The translations under genes were made by a program, and so were the position numbers. Source: Proteles cristata cristata (lineage: Eukaryota > Chordata > Mammalia > Carnivora > Hyaenidae). From it: DNA of 64,000 bases. Shown piece after piece: positions 33,050 through 64,000 of this stretch. The notes under the pieces are model-generated. The model did no database searches. It was not told where the DNA came from and saw nothing but the letters and a program-made list of their open reading frames with translations. The DNA lies in contig JAESUZ010004141.1 of NCBI GenBank assembly GCA_017311185.1, positions 930,001 to 994,000 on the forward strand, read 5' to 3'. Every line of letters starts with the position of its first letter. Position 1 is the stretch's first letter.

Positions 33050-33255
33050 GGGGCACCTGAGTGGCTTAGTCGGTTAAGCTTGAGCGTGGGACTACACTTC
33101 AGGTCATGATCTCACAGAGCGCATGAGACCGAGCTCTGACAGCTCAGAGCCTGGAACCTGCTTCTAATTCTGTCTCCGTATCTCTCTGCCCCTCGCCCGC
33201 TCATGCTCTGCCTCTCTCAAAAAAATGAATAAACATTAAACAATTAAAAAAAAAG
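33050..33255 (+). repeat. SINEC, intergenic
   Basis: Sense copy; duplications tcaagcataa at about 33039 and 33256. Confidence 0.88.
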
Positions 33256-34084
33256 TCAAGCATAATGAAGCTTTTTGCGATCTTAAAGGGATTCTCTAGT
33301 AGGTTAGAAACGCAAATCTGTTTTGTATCTTGTATCTTCCTACGCCTAGTCCCGCTACAGCACGTCTGAATGGGGACATTAATCGTCCGCTTGGATGCCC
33401 TTCACACCATTTGGCTGGAAAACCTGTTCACTGGAATTTCCGGTTGTGCTACAAACCCGAAATTAAACCGTTGTAACCTCCGGCAGCCTGCACCGAGCGA
33501 GGCGCAAGCCTGGCCGCGGCTGGGTCAGCAGGGGCCGGGGAGGGGGTGGGGGACACGCCACAAAAACGCACGGACCCGCCCCAGGTGCCAGACCTTCCCC
33601 TTGGCCTCAGGCCCTCAGCGTCGGGCGAGTCCTCCGGCTCACCACGCCACTTTTCTCAAAACTTGGCCACTCCCCTCAGCCCGTCTCTCGGACCATTCTG
33701 CCTCGAGTAGCCGGCTCTTGCCGCCTTTTCTCCCTGGCGGCCCCGTCCTACCCTGAGATGCGTCTCTTAGGACACCTCCACCTTCCTACTCCTCCCCGCG
33801 CCTCATTTCTCCCAAACTTGCGTCTACGTTGGCTGCGCTGGAAGACCCCTGCCCCCGTGGCTCCAAAGTAGTGGCCCTACCGGCCGTGGGCCACGGGCTC
33901 CGCCACCGCCGAACGGCGGGCGTTCCACCCATTTCTGGTCTGGCGAGGGGTGCCGCCAACCTTTTAGAGCCCATTTTACGACAATGTGCGGCTGCGCGGT
34001 GTGGCTGACGGCAACGCCGCACTGCTCTTGGAGAGGTCACTCCGGAGACGGCGTTGGTTTTGGGGTGTGGGGGTCGCTGGCACT

Positions 34085-62981
<28,897 letters not shown>

Positions 62982-63177
62982 TTAACCCAAGAATTTCTAG
63001 ACTCTTCCAGGTTCATGGTGGTTCATTCTTATCAAGATACAAATATATTATTATGCAAGTGGTTCTTTTTATTTTGAACTTAACCAGTTATTTTTGAGTC
63101 TGTCCAGATAAGTTATTTGTAATGGGCATTACTGAATTTTTTAAAATGCCAATTACACCTACATATTGTACACATTT

Positions 63178-63183
63178 AATAAA
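63178..63183 (+). terminator. DLAT: DLAT poly(A) signal, proximal
   Basis: AATAAA 197 bases after the stop, in an AT-rich setting (acatttaataaacacc). Confidence 0.65.
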
Positions 63184-63716
63184 CACCAGATTTTGAGCTA
63201 CGTATTCCTAATCAAGAGAACATGAGGCCTGGCCCTTTGGTGATAAGTACTTCCACTGGGAAATGCAGAGGTAGAATTGTCGTTCCCTACTGAAACAGAT
63301 ACATAAAAGTATTCTGGATGAAACGTTGAGGTTTTGAAATTTAATTGCCTCAGATGTTTTGCTTAGATTTGAGGGAAGGAGAAGTCAAGGAAAGAGAGAA
63401 GTCCATTCTCTTGGAGAAAGGGTTTGGATTAAAGCTTGATTTTGGAATATAACCCGGTTACATGATCGTGGTTTATCATGGATGGGAAGCGGAGAGAACT
63501 TTAAGGAAAATAAGTGACATTTTAAAAGTTAACATTTTCTTACACTTCTTTAACTGACTATTCTTTATTTTTCTATGAATCCCCAAATGGTTATTTTCAC
63601 CTCTTAAGATGAAGATATAAATATAAACCAGCTACTTGGTATAAATGAGAATTTGTGTGGGTATTTATTTAAACAATTTAGATGTGTAATTCTGAGAGAA
63701 TTTACAATTACCTCCA

Positions 63717-63722
63717 AATAAA
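63717..63722 (+). terminator. DLAT: DLAT poly(A) signal, distal candidate
   Basis: AATAAA in ctccaaataaaagaatatg; a possible longer 3'UTR end. Confidence 0.45.
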
Positions 63723-64000
63723 AGAATATGCTTATAGAATTTTACAGAGAGAAGTTGTGAAAGTAGAATTCTTCCTCCATGATTAACTGGTTGTTACTTG
63801 CAAATGAACTTAATTGCCAGAATCTGTTACTCAAATAATTTTGGAAAACTATATCAAGTAACTGTGGAATAGTGTACATATGTAAAATACGGTTTCTAGT
63901 GAGATGTGTGCCAAAGTCCATTTATCACCAAGTCCTGTCTGAAAGGAAGAGCGGCAGAAAGACACTGGTAAGCAGTTGGGAGGGCTGAAAGATTAGATGT

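Larger units (their letters stand above)
62982..63740 (+). other. DLAT: DLAT 3'UTR (longest form inferred)
   Basis: AT-rich, free of repeats, with signals at 63178 and 63717. Sequence beyond it to 64000 holds nothing I recognise. Confidence 0.6.

Noticed and set aside
63900..64000. Possible 3' end of a convergent neighbour (PIH1D2 in human order)
   Set aside because: In human the next gene converges on DLAT, but I see no coding exon or minus-strand poly(A) signal here that would support it.

Overview
The window is mammalian nuclear DNA from a carnivore, most probably a cat-family species. Coding exons are short and flanked by GT/AG introns. The non-coding DNA is full of tRNA-Lys-derived carnivore SINEs of the type usually called SINEC (about 45 copies, heads reading like ggcgcctgggtggctcagt), together with L1 pieces, MIRs, an MLT1-type LTR and old DNA transposons. 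The feliform assignment rests on the SINE type and is an inference.

Two protein-coding genes lie head to tail on the + strand, in the same order as in human 11q23.1. (1) DIXDC1 (dixin): the window begins at a CpG-rich internal promoter with an alternative first exon (ATG at 261). Fifteen further exons run to the stop at 26264-26266. Joined, they keep frame throughout and encode a 472-residue short isoform with a coiled coil and a C-terminal DIX domain. The exons of the long, CH-domain isoform lie upstream of the window. The 3'UTR probably ends after a poly(A) signal at 29463. (2) DLAT, the E2 subunit of the mitochondrial pyruvate dehydrogenase complex, is complete. It has a CpG-island promoter (about 33,470-34,370), ATG at 34085, 14 exons, stop at 62979-62981 and poly(A) signals at 63178 and 63717. 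The joined frame is 649 codons with a mitochondrial presequence, two lipoyl domains, an E1/E3-binding domain and the acetyltransferase domain carrying DHRVVDG. Residue numbers below refer to these joined frames.

Layout: 1-29,490 DIXDC1; 29,490-33,470 intergenic, mostly SINEs; 33,470-63,750 DLAT; the last 250 bases hold nothing I recognise. The genes have unrelated jobs (Wnt/Dishevelled signalling and cytoskeleton versus mitochondrial acetyl-CoA production) and nothing suggests co-regulation.

I found no previously undescribed coding system. The observations most worth a second look concern genome archaeology and gene regulation: a tailed retro-copy of half a tRNA-Val, two SINEs that seem to carry extra 3' sequence inside their target-site duplications, a five-layer nested transposon stack, a weak splice donor in DIXDC1 with an immediate in-frame stop, a SINE ending 40 bases upstream of a DIXDC1 exon, a palindromic CArG box near the internal DIXDC1 promoter, and upstream reading frames ahead of both start codons. 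All family names come from recognition by eye; no database search was run.
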